A stretch of 25,013 nucleotides of DNA from RGIG4079 sp045646905 (GCA_045646905.1 JAZRLP010000034.1:1-25013); one strand, 5' to 3'; shown: positions 1 through 6,544, counted from the stretch's first letter. The notes: a model not told the origin generated them from the sequence alone. Numbers and translations are program-made.

Positions 1-1
1 C

Positions 2-52
2 AAAACCGACGGAACGGCCTCTGACTGGGATAAATTCATCATTTCTCTTTAA
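2..52 (+). CDS. C-terminal end of a TPR-HTH regulator (partial)
   Basis: Only the last 16 codons are inside the window, ending at TAA 50-52. The residues include TASDWDKFIISL. They match the end of the complete regulator encoded at 18977-20722, which finishes KASDWDNFINSI after its helix-turn-helix. The DNA also shares a 12-base block, CTCTGACTGGGA. I infer a second copy of the TPR-transmembrane-HTH regulator family whose body lies upstream of the window. What follows it (a promoter with direct repeats, then a small secreted protein) mirrors what follows the complete copy. The fragment is short, so the family assignment rests on this tail match and on the parallel context. Confidence 0.7.
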   Translation, partial: KTDGTASDWDKFIISL

Positions 53-83
53 CTAATATTCAAGCACTTACAATATTACCCTA

Positions 84-145
84 AAATTGGGAACAAATTG
101 GGAACACTTTTTGTACTCAATTTTTATAAATAGAGCATAATTTTG
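84..145 (+). promoter_or_regulatory. Direct-repeat operator and promoter of the first secreted-protein operon
   Basis: Two perfect tandem copies of AAATTGGGAAC lie at 84-94 and 95-105, a period of 11 bp or one helical turn. Two bases later comes TTTTTG (108-113), then exactly 24 bp, then TAATTTTG (138-145), which fits the Bacteroidota -7 consensus TAnnTTTG. The spacing to a -33-like TTTG is longer than the usual 19-21 bp, which would suit an activator-dependent promoter (inference). The signal-peptide start codon is at 171. The same layout occurs at 20779-20839 after the second regulator. The likely ligand is the adjacent TPR-HTH regulator. Confidence 0.6.
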
Positions 146-170
146 GAGCAAATTCAAAATTATTATAATT

Positions 171-460
171 ATGAGAAACGTATTTTTAATTTTAACTTTA
201 TTTTTATTCTCACTGCCAAACCATATCTGTTTGGCAGAAGAAACAACAAAAGAAAGAGTTCCTATTATCATAGGACAGGTATCGATGTAGTTAATTCTCT
301 TCCGACAGAGGTAATTACTACAAATATTTTCAATATTTCAGGGCAAAAAGTAGCTACTATTCAGGATACTAATGACAATATCCAATTGCCTAATGGCGTT
401 TATATTAAAGAGAATATTTACAATACAGGCGAAAAATTAATTAACAAAATAACTTTTTAA
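171..460 (+). pseudogene. Small secreted protein, disrupted by an apparent frameshift
   Basis: Starting at ATG 171, one frame encodes a clear signal peptide (MRNVFLILTLFLFSLPNHIC, then LAEE) but stops at TAG 288-290 after 39 codons. A second frame runs through to TAA 458-460 and encodes a tail containing TTNIFNISGQKVATI and LPNGVYIKENIYNTGEK. That tail is the beta-rich pattern of Bacteroidota T9SS-type or DUF3244-like domains. Joining the frames by restoring one base between about 240 and 287 gives a secreted protein of about 96 residues. The second frame is also open upstream to an ATG at 143, but that start would skip the signal peptide and sits in the promoter. The gene may be truly broken, or there may be a one-base sequencing or assembly error. 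No long homopolymer marks the site. It occupies the same place in its operon as the DUF3244-like gene at 20869. Confidence 0.6.
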
Positions 461-462
461 TC

Positions 463-1455
463 ATGAAAAAAATAACTCTTATTATTTTGGCATTATTAAT
501 TGCACCGTTTATCCATGCACAAAAACATATTAAAGTGACTATCAACGGAGAGGAGATCGCAATTGATTCTATCCCAACAATATCATATTACGACAATTGC
601 AACTTTTCTCTTGTGGGAGATACTGCGAATGAATCGACTCAATGGGAAACAAGAGTTTGCCTTGATTGTAATTCTGCAACATCGGCTTATCAAATATATA
701 ATCCATTGAAGGGGAATAGTTATTTATTTTGTTTGGAGGAATTAGATGAGACTATTTCCTTGCCCGAAACAGAATCGGGTTTAGCTTGGGAAGTAAAAGA
801 TGGCTATGTCAATGCTACAATAACTGCCAATACCTCAAAGGGGTGGGTATATTCTATTCCTGTAAAATTAAAGCTTATACCAGAGGCTCCTATTGTTGAT
901 TCATTTGAAGTTTCAGATATTATTTATACTGAATCAAACGAAGATAATGAAATATTTGGGTGTAAAATAAAAATGACATGGAATACACCCGATTTCCCTG
1001 TGAAACCAATGAAGGTTATAACAAAAACAACAAATAACTATTATAATGACATTCGTCCGTTTGATGCCCCTGGATATGGAGAGTATCTCAATGAGGGAGC
1101 ATTTGACCACGATATAATTGAGATTTATTCAGAGAATAGATATGGCAAAAGTGTTATACAACGATTTGCAGCAAAAAATTTTGCCAATGTCGAAAATATA
1201 ACAATCAATAACCCCAACTCCCCTCAAGCAACATTTAGAGATGGAAACATTGTAATAACAGGACTTGAAAACTCCCAACCATGGAACCTTTCACTACATT
1301 CTATATCGGGCTCTAAAATCTCTGAAACTTCAGATGAATGTGATAATGCTGGTTCTATTATATGGGGTATAGATGCTATTGAAATGGGCATATACATTTT
1401 GTCAATTTCAAACAATAATAAATTCTATTCATTCAAAATCTACAAAAACAACTAA
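463..1455 (+). CDS. Secreted protein with T9SS-like C-terminal domain
   Basis: This 330-residue protein has a signal peptide (MKKITLIILALLIAPFIHAQ, cleavage after AQ). A beta-rich middle of no recognised family follows, containing three cysteines near residues 45-70 and a region near 145-240 resembling a fibronectin or Ig-like fold. The last 75 residues have the pattern of a type A T9SS sorting domain: DGNIVITGLE, an SGSKI turn in the place of the usual G-x-K/R-V, then MGIYILSIS and a final FKIYK. It would cross the outer membrane by the type IX system and be released or anchored at the surface. It starts 2 bp after the stop of the small secreted protein, so the two form one transcript downstream of the direct-repeat promoter. 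Its function is unknown. Confidence 0.8.
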   Translation: MKKITLIILALLIAPFIHAQKHIKVTINGEEIAIDSIPTISYYDNCNFSLVGDTANESTQWETRVCLDCNSATSAYQIYNPLKGNSYLFCLEELDETISLPETESGLAWEVKDGYVNATITANTSKGWVYSIPVKLKLIPEAPIVDSFEVSDIIYTESNEDNEIFGCKIKMTWNTPDFPVKPMKVITKTTNNYYNDIRPFDAPGYGEYLNEGAFDHDIIEIYSENRYGKSVIQRFAAKNFANVENITINNPNSPQATFRDGNIVITGLENSQPWNLSLHSISGSKISETSDECDNAGSIIWGIDAIEMGIYILSISNNNKFYSFKIYKNN

Positions 1456-1458
1456 TCA

Positions 1459-1728
1459 ATGAAATATATAAAGTTAATTTTAGTCGGGGGATTATTCCTT
1501 TCGACAGCAAACTTGTTAGCTCAAGAATACTCATTTACCATAACTTCAAATGGATCCTCTGGAGTGGAATTGTCTCATAATTTAAAGAGTTCTTTGACTC
1601 AACGAGGGGCAGGCTGGTACGACAACCAAGCTCGCTATTATGACCCAATCCTCGCTCGATTTACTATAGATTTAAACAACAAAACAATGGGACTGTTATT
1701 CATCCGAATTAAATACAAAGATATATGA
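1459..1728 (+). CDS. Signal peptide joined to an Rhs-core remnant
   Basis: The product is 89 residues. Residues 1-22 form a signal peptide (MKYIKLILVGGLFLSTANLLA). Residues 23-48 are unassigned. Then comes WYDNQARYYDPILARFT, a close match to the Rhs-repeat-associated core signature (WYDYGARxYDPxLGRF) of polymorphic toxins, in which a tip toxin normally follows. Here the core breaks off at once into a short unrelated tail with no toxin domain and no YD-repeat shell. The DNA of the Rhs part is noticeably less AT-rich than its flanks. I read this as a fused scrap left by recombination at an Rhs locus rather than a working toxin. The start is 3 bp after the preceding stop, and the stop overlaps the next ATG (ATGA). 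Confidence 0.65.
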   Translation: MKYIKLILVGGLFLSTANLLAQEYSFTITSNGSSGVELSHNLKSSLTQRGAGWYDNQARYYDPILARFTIDLNNKTMGLLFIRIKYKDI

Positions 1729-2225
1729 AACGCAATATTATAATATTAGTTACAATTATTATAACGATATGTATTATCATATTTATAGGGATTTTCTTTA
1801 TTTTTTCAACACATAGAAAAACCACTACTATATATAGTAACAATATCGCAGAATCAATAAAGAACAGTTCTTTTATTTGTAGCTACAAGATTGATTCAAT
1901 TTCATTATATAACCCCGATATTGACACTCCTAAAATTAAGGAAGTATTTGCTGAAAAAAAATATCACTATTATGACCATAATAAAAACAATGATTCTATT
2001 ATCCATTTAGATCAATCTAACCTAATAATAACTTTTGAACAAAATAACTCTCAAAGAGAAAACATTTGGGTTAATGGATATGGAGGGATTCCACCTTTAT
2101 TTATCAAACCATTAAATGATACAATACCGCCCGATACATTAGAACTATATTTAACAAATGACCCTTTTAAAAACAAAGATATCTCCATTTTTGGTAAAAT
2201 ATATTTATCTATTAATTCTAAATGA
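1725..2225 (+). CDS. Small membrane-anchored orphan protein; possible Rhs immunity protein
   Basis: This protein of 166 residues has one hydrophobic helix at residues 4-29 (IIILVTIIITICIIIFIG) preceded by basic residues. That predicts an N-in anchor with about 135 residues outside the inner membrane, or an uncleaved lipidless signal anchor. The exported part is rich in Asn, Asp, Ile and Tyr; I recognise no domain. Its ATG overlaps the stop of the Rhs-core scrap by four bases. A second Rhs scrap begins at its own stop, again by an ATGA overlap. Small genes directly downstream of Rhs tips commonly encode immunity proteins, and a membrane anchor with a periplasmic domain would suit a periplasmic toxin. 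That role is inference from position only. Confidence 0.6.
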   Translation: MKRNIIILVTIIITICIIIFIGIFFIFSTHRKTTTIYSNNIAESIKNSSFICSYKIDSISLYNPDIDTPKIKEVFAEKKYHYYDHNKNNDSIIHLDQSNLIITFEQNNSQRENIWVNGYGGIPPLFIKPLNDTIPPDTLELYLTNDPFKNKDISIFGKIYLSINSK

Positions 2226-2314
2226 GTAGAATTTGCACTACATATTACAATTATACCTATCGTTCCGATGGGGTGAAGATGCATCAATATTATGTGTGTG
2301 GCAATCATAAATAA
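2222..2314 (+). pseudogene. Second Rhs repeat remnant (30 codons)
   Basis: An ATG overlapping the previous TGA opens a 30-codon frame ending at TAA 2312-2314. Its middle reads YNYTYRSDGVKMHQYY. This resembles the Y-x-Y-x-ADG-x-KL repeat unit that precedes the core in Bacteroidales Rhs/YD-repeat proteins. In a complete Rhs protein such a unit lies upstream of the core motif, but here it lies downstream of one (1459-1728). The order is therefore scrambled, or two Rhs copies have decayed. It is too short to be a functional protein. The match is by eye and moderately secure. Confidence 0.45.
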
Positions 2315-2352
2315 CATAAGGGCTGTATCAAATAATTGATACAGCCCTTATG
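2315..2352. terminator. Strong hairpin between the convergent Rhs-remnant operon and pfkA
   Basis: A perfect 16-bp inverted repeat (CATAAGGGCTGTATCA at 2315-2330 and its complement at 2337-2352) encloses a 6-base AATAAT loop. Flanking bases nearly extend the stem. It sits between a plus-strand operon and minus-strand pfkA, so it probably acts as a bidirectional terminator. There is no long T run on either side. Confidence 0.7.
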
Positions 2353-2376
2353 TGTTATATTATTTCGTCGATGACT

Positions 2377-3357
2377 TTATATCGACAATCGATGTAGAGT
2401 GTTGAGGAGTTCGCGGTTGATAGGTTTATCGTTTTTGATAGCCTTTGTAAATGGCACATACACGATTTCATCGTTTTTAATACCTATCATCACATTGCGT
2501 TGATCGTCGAGAAGCGCATCGATAGCAGCAGCTCCCATGCGCGATGCAAGAATGCGATCGCGAGCCGTGGGCGAACCACCTCGTTGCAAGTGTCCGAGGA
2601 TAGAAACACGCACATCATAACCTGGGTATTCGTTTTTCACTCGTTCGGCAAGTGCCATTGCACCACCGGTTACAGGGCTCTCAGCCACCAACACGATTGA
2701 TGAGTTTTTGCTCTTACGGAAGCCGTTTTGAATCAACTCGGCCAATTGGTCAACCTCGGTAGAGATTTCGGGGATAATAGCCGCTTCAGCACCCGATGCA
2801 ATAGCGCCATTGAGGGCGAGGAAGCCTGCATCGCGTCCCATCACCTCGATAAAGAACAAGCGCTCGTGAGAGGTTGCAGTGTCGCGAATCTTATCGACAC
2901 ATTCCATAATTGTGTTAAGAGCTGTGTCGTAACCTATTGTGAGGTCGGTACCATAAAGATCGTTATCGATAGTACCAGGCAATCCTATGATGGGGAAGTT
3001 AAACTCATTAGCAAAGATGCGCGCACCTGTCAACGAGCCATCACCACCTATCACCACAAGAGCGTCGATGCCATGTGAGCGAAGAGTGTCGTAGGCCAAC
3101 TGGCGACCCTCGGGAGTGGTGAACTCTTTACAGCGAGCCGTTTTGAGAATAGTACCACCCATTTGTATGATGTTTGACACATTTTGTGTTTTGAAATCAA
3201 CGATTTCGTTAGTAATCATCCCTTTGTATCCACGATAGATACCTTTCACCTTAAAACCAGCATATATTGCCGAGCGTGTCACGGCACGAATAGCCGCATT
3301 CATACCGGGAGCATCGCCTCCCGATGTGAGAATACCTATGCATTTAATATCTGCCAT
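2377..3357 (-). CDS. pfkA: ATP-dependent 6-phosphofructokinase
   Basis: This 326-residue enzyme phosphorylates fructose 6-phosphate to fructose 1,6-bisphosphate with ATP in glycolysis; it is cytosolic. Group A PFK motifs are all visible: GILTSGGDAPGMNAAIR at 8-24, GGDGS at 104-108, PGTIDNDL with the catalytic Asp at 131, EVMGR at 171-175 and HLQRGGSP near 256. Gly rather than Asp in GGDGS points to ATP, not pyrophosphate, as donor. The length is that of the bacterial enzyme (about 320). It is monocistronic on the minus strand with its own TATCTTTG promoter about 40 bp upstream of the ATG, and ends at a strong hairpin. Confidence 0.97.
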   Translation of the reverse strand: MADIKCIGILTSGGDAPGMNAAIRAVTRSAIYAGFKVKGIYRGYKGMITNEIVDFKTQNVSNIIQMGGTILKTARCKEFTTPEGRQLAYDTLRSHGIDALVVIGGDGSLTGARIFANEFNFPIIGLPGTIDNDLYGTDLTIGYDTALNTIMECVDKIRDTATSHERLFFIEVMGRDAGFLALNGAIASGAEAAIIPEISTEVDQLAELIQNGFRKSKNSSIVLVAESPVTGGAMALAERVKNEYPGYDVRVSILGHLQRGGSPTARDRILASRMGAAAIDALLDDQRNVMIGIKNDEIVYVPFTKAIKNDKPINRELLNTLHRLSI

Positions 3358-3396
3358 ATCCTTATTGTTTTTAATGAATCACAAATTTATATATTG

Positions 3397-3429
3397 CAAA
3401 GATAATACAATTTAATTCATAATGCACAA
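3397..3429 (-). promoter_or_regulatory. Promoter of pfkA
   Basis: On the minus strand, TATCTTTG (plus-strand CAAAGATA at 3397-3404) matches the -7 consensus TAnnTTTG. A TTG at 3427-3429 lies 22 bp further upstream and could be the -33 element. The pfkA ATG is at 3357, giving a short leader. The -33 side falls inside the dispersed ATTGTGCATTATGAATTA repeat. Confidence 0.6.
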
Positions 3430-3445
3430 TGCTTAATTCATAATT
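3414..3445. repeat. Copy of a dispersed AT-rich intergenic repeat
   Basis: AATTCATAATGCACAATGC followed by TTAATTCATAATT. The complement reads ATTGTGCATTATGAATTA, which recurs with slight expansion at 6321-6352 and in part at 13888-13905. All copies are intergenic. It resembles the short promoter-proximal repeats scattered in Bacteroidales genomes. Confidence 0.55.
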
Positions 3446-3588
3446 AAAATTAACCGAGCTATTATTTGTGACTAAATAAATAAAACTAACATTAATTTGT
3501 GTGTAATATAGCACTCAAAGCCAAGTGGTGTACATTGCTCTCTCTCGTTTATTTGGCTCTGTTGCTATGAATTGTGCATTAATTGTGC

Positions 3589-3596
3589 TATCTTTG
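3589..3596 (+). promoter_or_regulatory. Promoter (-7 element) of the LPG-synthase-TM-like gene
   Basis: TATCTTTG, an exact TAnnTTTG match, lies 27 bp before the ATG at 3624. No -33 element at the ideal distance is obvious; the nearest TTG is 24 bp upstream. The preceding bases (ATTGTGCATTAATTGTGC) again resemble the dispersed repeat. Confidence 0.6.
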
Positions 3597-3623
3597 CACC
3601 AAAATTAACAGCCAAAGGGAGTT

Positions 3624-4628
3624 ATGCTCAAGAAAATACTACAATATGGTGTGCCTTTAGTGATTAGCATAGGGTTGTGCTATCTACTTTTTACTGACAT
3701 CGATTTTGATGAAATGATTGCGACTATTCGCAACGAATGCAACTTTTGGTGGATAGGGTTGGCCCTATTTATAAGCATTTTTTCACATGTGTTTCGTGCT
3801 ATGCGTTGGCGCATTCAGCTTCGCGCCCTCAACATCAATCCACCATTGATGCCCCTTGTTTATAGCATCTTTGGCACATATGCTGTCAACCTCGTATTTC
3901 CTCGCCTTGGCGAAGTGTGGCGCACTACCTACATAGCACAACGACAAAACGCCCCATTCACAGCCGTTTTTGGCTCAATGGTTGCCGACCGCCTTGCCGA
4001 TACTGTCACCGTGCTACTCATTACCCTATCGGCATTCCTTCTCGCCACAAATGCACTCACTCAATATCTTGCCCAAAACACAGCCCTCTATAACAAATTG
4101 CTTGCGCTTATTGCATCACCTTGGTTGTGGATAATCGTGGTGGCAATGGTGGCTATTGTGTGGTGGCTATTCACAAAAAAACGCAACAACAAGTTCATTG
4201 CCAAAATCATAGGTTTTGCACAAGGATTGTGGACCGGATTTGCCGCCATCGCAAAAATGAAAGGTAAAGGACAATGGCTACTCTTGACTGTTGCGATATG
4301 GGGATGCTATTTCACACAACTTTTTGTAGCATTTTTCGCGTTCAAGGAGACCACCGCAGTTATTGAAAACCATGGAGTAGTGGCCGTGCTTGTGTGCTTT
4401 GCATTGTCGAGCATCGCAATGGGTGTCCCATCAAATGGTGGCATAGGTCCATGGCAATGGTCGGTTATCTTCGGGTTGAGCATCTATGGCATGTCAATAG
4501 ATGGCATATCAGTGGCTTTTGCCAATCTTGTGCTTGGTTCGCAAACATGTCTGCTCATCGTTCTCGGCATCATCACCTTCACAGCCATCGCCCTCGAAAA
4601 GCGCCGCAACACACCCGCATCACGATAA
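3624..4628 (+). CDS. Multi-pass membrane protein, LPG synthase transmembrane (UPF0104) family
   Basis: The product has 334 residues and about seven or eight hydrophobic helices (near 7-24, 42-60, 78-95, 125-145, 165-185, 220-243, 250-272 and 300-325). Family hallmarks are HVFRAMRWR in the loop after helix 2, NLVFPRLGEVWRTTYIA near 92-108, ADRLADT near 123-129, and the later PSNGGIGPWQW. These fit the lysylphosphatidylglycerol synthase TM region / flippase-like family. No soluble MprF aminoacyl-transferase domain is attached, so the substrate cannot be named; related stand-alone proteins are linked to lipid or polyprenol-sugar handling. It is monocistronic, with its own promoter and a clear terminator. 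Confidence 0.85.
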   Translation: MLKKILQYGVPLVISIGLCYLLFTDIDFDEMIATIRNECNFWWIGLALFISIFSHVFRAMRWRIQLRALNINPPLMPLVYSIFGTYAVNLVFPRLGEVWRTTYIAQRQNAPFTAVFGSMVADRLADTVTVLLITLSAFLLATNALTQYLAQNTALYNKLLALIASPWLWIIVVAMVAIVWWLFTKKRNNKFIAKIIGFAQGLWTGFAAIAKMKGKGQWLLLTVAIWGCYFTQLFVAFFAFKETTAVIENHGVVAVLVCFALSSIAMGVPSNGGIGPWQWSVIFGLSIYGMSIDGISVAFANLVLGSQTCLLIVLGIITFTAIALEKRRNTPASR

Positions 4629-4680
4629 AATCAAACATCTACATCAACAATAAATATTGATTCTATCCCCATAAAAACAG

Positions 4681-4710
4681 TAAAAATCGTCAATACACTG
4701 ACGATTTTTA
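4681..4710. terminator. Bidirectional intrinsic terminator
   Basis: A perfect 12-bp stem (TAAAAATCGTCA at 4681-4692, complement at 4699-4710) with loop ATACAC. The stem base supplies a T run on both strands. It ends the plus-strand membrane-protein gene and, just inside, the minus-strand ATPase that stops at 4719. Confidence 0.85.
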
Positions 4711-4718
4711 TATCTTTA

Positions 4719-6134
4719 TTAAAATAAATCTTCTAATACAACTTCATTTTGAATAGTATTGCTATACATATTTCGTTTAACACCATAAGTAGTTACCATC
4801 GTTAGATGTAAAGCCTTTCGTGTTTTTGTAGTAGAAGAGAATACCGATTTTTTTTGTCTAAGTTGTGCTTCGTATTGTTTTGTTATCTCATATTCATCAA
4901 TAGAAAATTTCATTTCACACAAGTTGATAATTTGGTCTTTTCGGTCAAGTATCAAATCAATTTGTGCTCCATTTTCGGCTGATGTGTCTTTCCATGAAGA
5001 AACAGATGTTTGTACCCCTGAAATTCCTAACGACGCTTTTATTTGCTTTATATGATTCAAACAAAGCATCTCAAATGAATATCCTGCCCAACTATTATGC
5101 TGAGGAGTGTTAATTGTATTAATCCAAAAATTTTCGTCGTTGTATCTATTTGATTTAACAAATTTGAAATAAAATAATGTATAAAAATCAACCAACTGAT
5201 ACAATTTATCTCGCTCTTTTTTGCCGAAAGCTATATACGATCGTATAAATCCACAGTTTTCAAGATTTTTGAGAATTGTAGTAAGACCTCCATTTGTTAA
5301 AAGTTTAGTATAAGCAATAATCTCATTTCTACTTAGTCCTTTATTCTTTTTTGATAAAGCCTCTACTATTTTAATATAATCTTCGCTATTTTTGAAAAGA
5401 GCGGCATAAAGGTTTTGAAACTCATTTTTTAACAAAGAATTCTCTCCAAAAAAGAGTAAATCTATATTTTGAGCTACACTAAACTCTTTTTGCATCATAC
5501 TCAAATAATATGGAATGCCACCCATTGCCATGTAACACTCAGCAATTTGATATTGAGAATATTCCATTCCTCTTGAAAGGAAATATTCTTGGGTTTCTTT
5601 TAAGGTAAAAGGTTCTAATCGCATTTTATAGGTTAAACGATTATGTAATCCACCATGGTTGTTAATAATTTTGTCAATCATCCACGATGTTGCAGATCCA
5701 CACACTATTAACATAATATCATTTCGAGCCGACGCCCAACCATTCCAAAAATGTTCCAACGCTTGCACAAATTGCGAACGAGGAGTGTCAATCCATGGCA
5801 ATTCATCTAAGAAAATCACCTTTCGCTCCTCGGTTGACGCTTCAACTAATGCAATTAATTGCTCAAAAGCCTCCAACCAAGTTTTAACTATTGGCAAATT
5901 TTGTTTTGATTCACGTTTGATTGTAAGGTTAAAGTTTATGAGTTGCTCTTTAGTTGATGCATTTGCTAATCCCGATAACTGAAATACAAACTTATTCTTA
6001 AAAAATTGACGAATAAGAAATGTTTTGCCCACGCGTCGGCGACCATAAACAGCTACAAACTCTGATTGAGATGAATTATATAGACGACTTAGAGTGTCTA
6101 ATTCATTTTTTCTGCCTATAATTTGTTGTTCCAT
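4719..6134 (-). CDS. AAA+ ATPase with C-terminal DUF234 nuclease-like domain
   Basis: I place the start at ATG 6134 (MEQQIIGRKNELDTL, 471 residues). An in-frame ATG 13 codons upstream would run through the operator array and adds no domain. Residues 1-215 are an archaeal-type ATPase of the STAND/AAA+ group: Walker A GRRRVGKT at 31-38 and Walker B VIFLDELPW at 106-114. Sensor-like CGSATSWM follows near 145-152. A winged-helix region (about 250-310) follows. The C-terminal DUF234 part carries E355, QIDLILD (D393) and CEMKF (E407, K409), the E-D-ExK set of a PD-(D/E)XK nuclease fold. The gene is visibly AT-richer than cysE or purD nearby, suggesting accessory origin. The biological role of this family is not established. 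Confidence 0.85.
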   Translation of the reverse strand: MEQQIIGRKNELDTLSRLYNSSQSEFVAVYGRRRVGKTFLIRQFFKNKFVFQLSGLANASTKEQLINFNLTIKRESKQNLPIVKTWLEAFEQLIALVEASTEERKVIFLDELPWIDTPRSQFVQALEHFWNGWASARNDIMLIVCGSATSWMIDKIINNHGGLHNRLTYKMRLEPFTLKETQEYFLSRGMEYSQYQIAECYMAMGGIPYYLSMMQKEFSVAQNIDLLFFGENSLLKNEFQNLYAALFKNSEDYIKIVEALSKKNKGLSRNEIIAYTKLLTNGGLTTILKNLENCGFIRSYIAFGKKERDKLYQLVDFYTLFYFKFVKSNRYNDENFWINTINTPQHNSWAGYSFEMLCLNHIKQIKASLGISGVQTSVSSWKDTSAENGAQIDLILDRKDQIINLCEMKFSIDEYEITKQYEAQLRQKKSVFSSTTKTRKALHLTMVTTYGVKRNMYSNTIQNEVVLEDLF

Positions 6135-6139
6135 AATTT

Positions 6140-6241
6140 CTATAATTTGCCACAAATATATAAAAAAATACACTTATGGCAAAATATAATCATATAATCT
6201 GCCATAAGTTGATGAAATTTCCCATTTATGGCAAATTATAA
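6140..6241. promoter_or_regulatory. Array of four 16-bp operator-like sites upstream of the ATPase
   Basis: Four copies of TTATGGCAAATTATAA, matched by eye: 6140-6155 (minus, 14/16), 6174-6189 (plus, 15/16), 6192-6207 (minus, 14/16) and 6226-6241 (plus, taken as reference). Centre-to-centre distances are 34, 18 and 34 bp with alternating orientation. The array is therefore two tandem inverted pairs with a 52-bp period. The first site lies 6 bp upstream of the ATPase start codon. Arm sequences are conserved while the middle of each pair has diverged, as expected for protein-binding sites. The ligand is unknown. Confidence 0.6.
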
Positions 6242-6320
6242 CTATAGTTCTTACTAAGTATTGTGGCTAAGTCACTGACATATTCCTCAAAAATCTCTTC
6301 CTCTCCAAAAAAGTCGGTGA

Positions 6321-6352
6321 AATTGTGCATTATGCATTATGAATTATGAATT
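6321..6352. repeat. Copy of the dispersed AT-rich intergenic repeat
   Basis: AATTGTGCATTATGCATTAT followed by GAATTATGAATT. It contains the ATTGTGCATTATG core seen on the complement of 3414-3445, with internal CATTATG and GAATTAT duplications. It is intergenic and non-coding. Confidence 0.55.
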
Positions 6353-6360
6353 CCTTATAT

Positions 6361-6486
6361 TATCGTTGGCTGACGCCCAAGATAGGCTGCGCCTCGGCAA
6401 TGCAATTTTAAGCAAGCTTAATTTGCAATTGCGCTCTTTTTTTTTCTATCGTTGGCTAACGCCCAAGATAGGCTGCGCCTCGGCAA
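6361..6486. repeat. Two 40-bp direct repeats upstream of cysE
   Basis: Copies at 6361-6400 and 6447-6486 differ at one base (CTGACG versus CTAACG). Each contains CGCCCAAGATAGGCTGCGCC, and the period is 86 bp. Read on the minus strand each holds GCGCAGCCTATCTTGG, which resembles the cysE promoter text itself (GCGCTCGGCTTGCACTATCTTTG), so the repeats look like decayed or inverted copies of a promoter-bearing element. The 46 bp between them carry an imperfect inverted segment around AAGCAAGCTTAATTTGC. No reading frame is conserved. With the operator array and the AT repeat, this accounts for most of the 435-bp gene-free stretch 6135-6569. Confidence 0.7.
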
Positions 6487-6513
6487 ATCAAGAACTAAAA
6501 TTTCATTTTATTC

Positions 6514-6544
6514 TTGCTTTTGCGCTCGGCTTGCACTATCTTTG
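6514..6544 (+). promoter_or_regulatory. Promoter of the cysE operon
   Basis: TTG at 6514-6516, 20 bp, then TATCTTTG at 6537-6544. This matches the Bacteroidota TTTG-N19-21-TAnnTTTG promoter apart from one base of the -33 box (CTTG rather than TTTG). The cysE ATG is at 6570, so the leader would be about 20 bp or less. Confidence 0.7.

Noticed and set aside
143..460. A single 105-codon gene starting at ATG 143
   Set aside because: That start overlaps the -7 box and gives a basic, non-export N-terminus. The ATG at 171 in another frame yields a clear signal peptide, so a frameshifted gene explains the region better.
6135..6173. Longer N-terminus for the DUF234 ATPase from ATG 6173
   Set aside because: The extra 13 codons cover an operator-like site and encode a hydrophobic lead not expected for this cytosolic family.
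6140..6241. Possible CRISPR array
   Set aside because: The repeats are only 16 bp, alternate in orientation, have unequal spacers (18 and 2 bp), and no cas genes are nearby. An operator array fits better.
6361..6486. Insertion sequence or CRISPR from the 40-bp repeats
   Set aside because: There are only two copies in direct orientation, no transposase frame, no target-site duplication seen, and the intervening 46 bp are non-coding.
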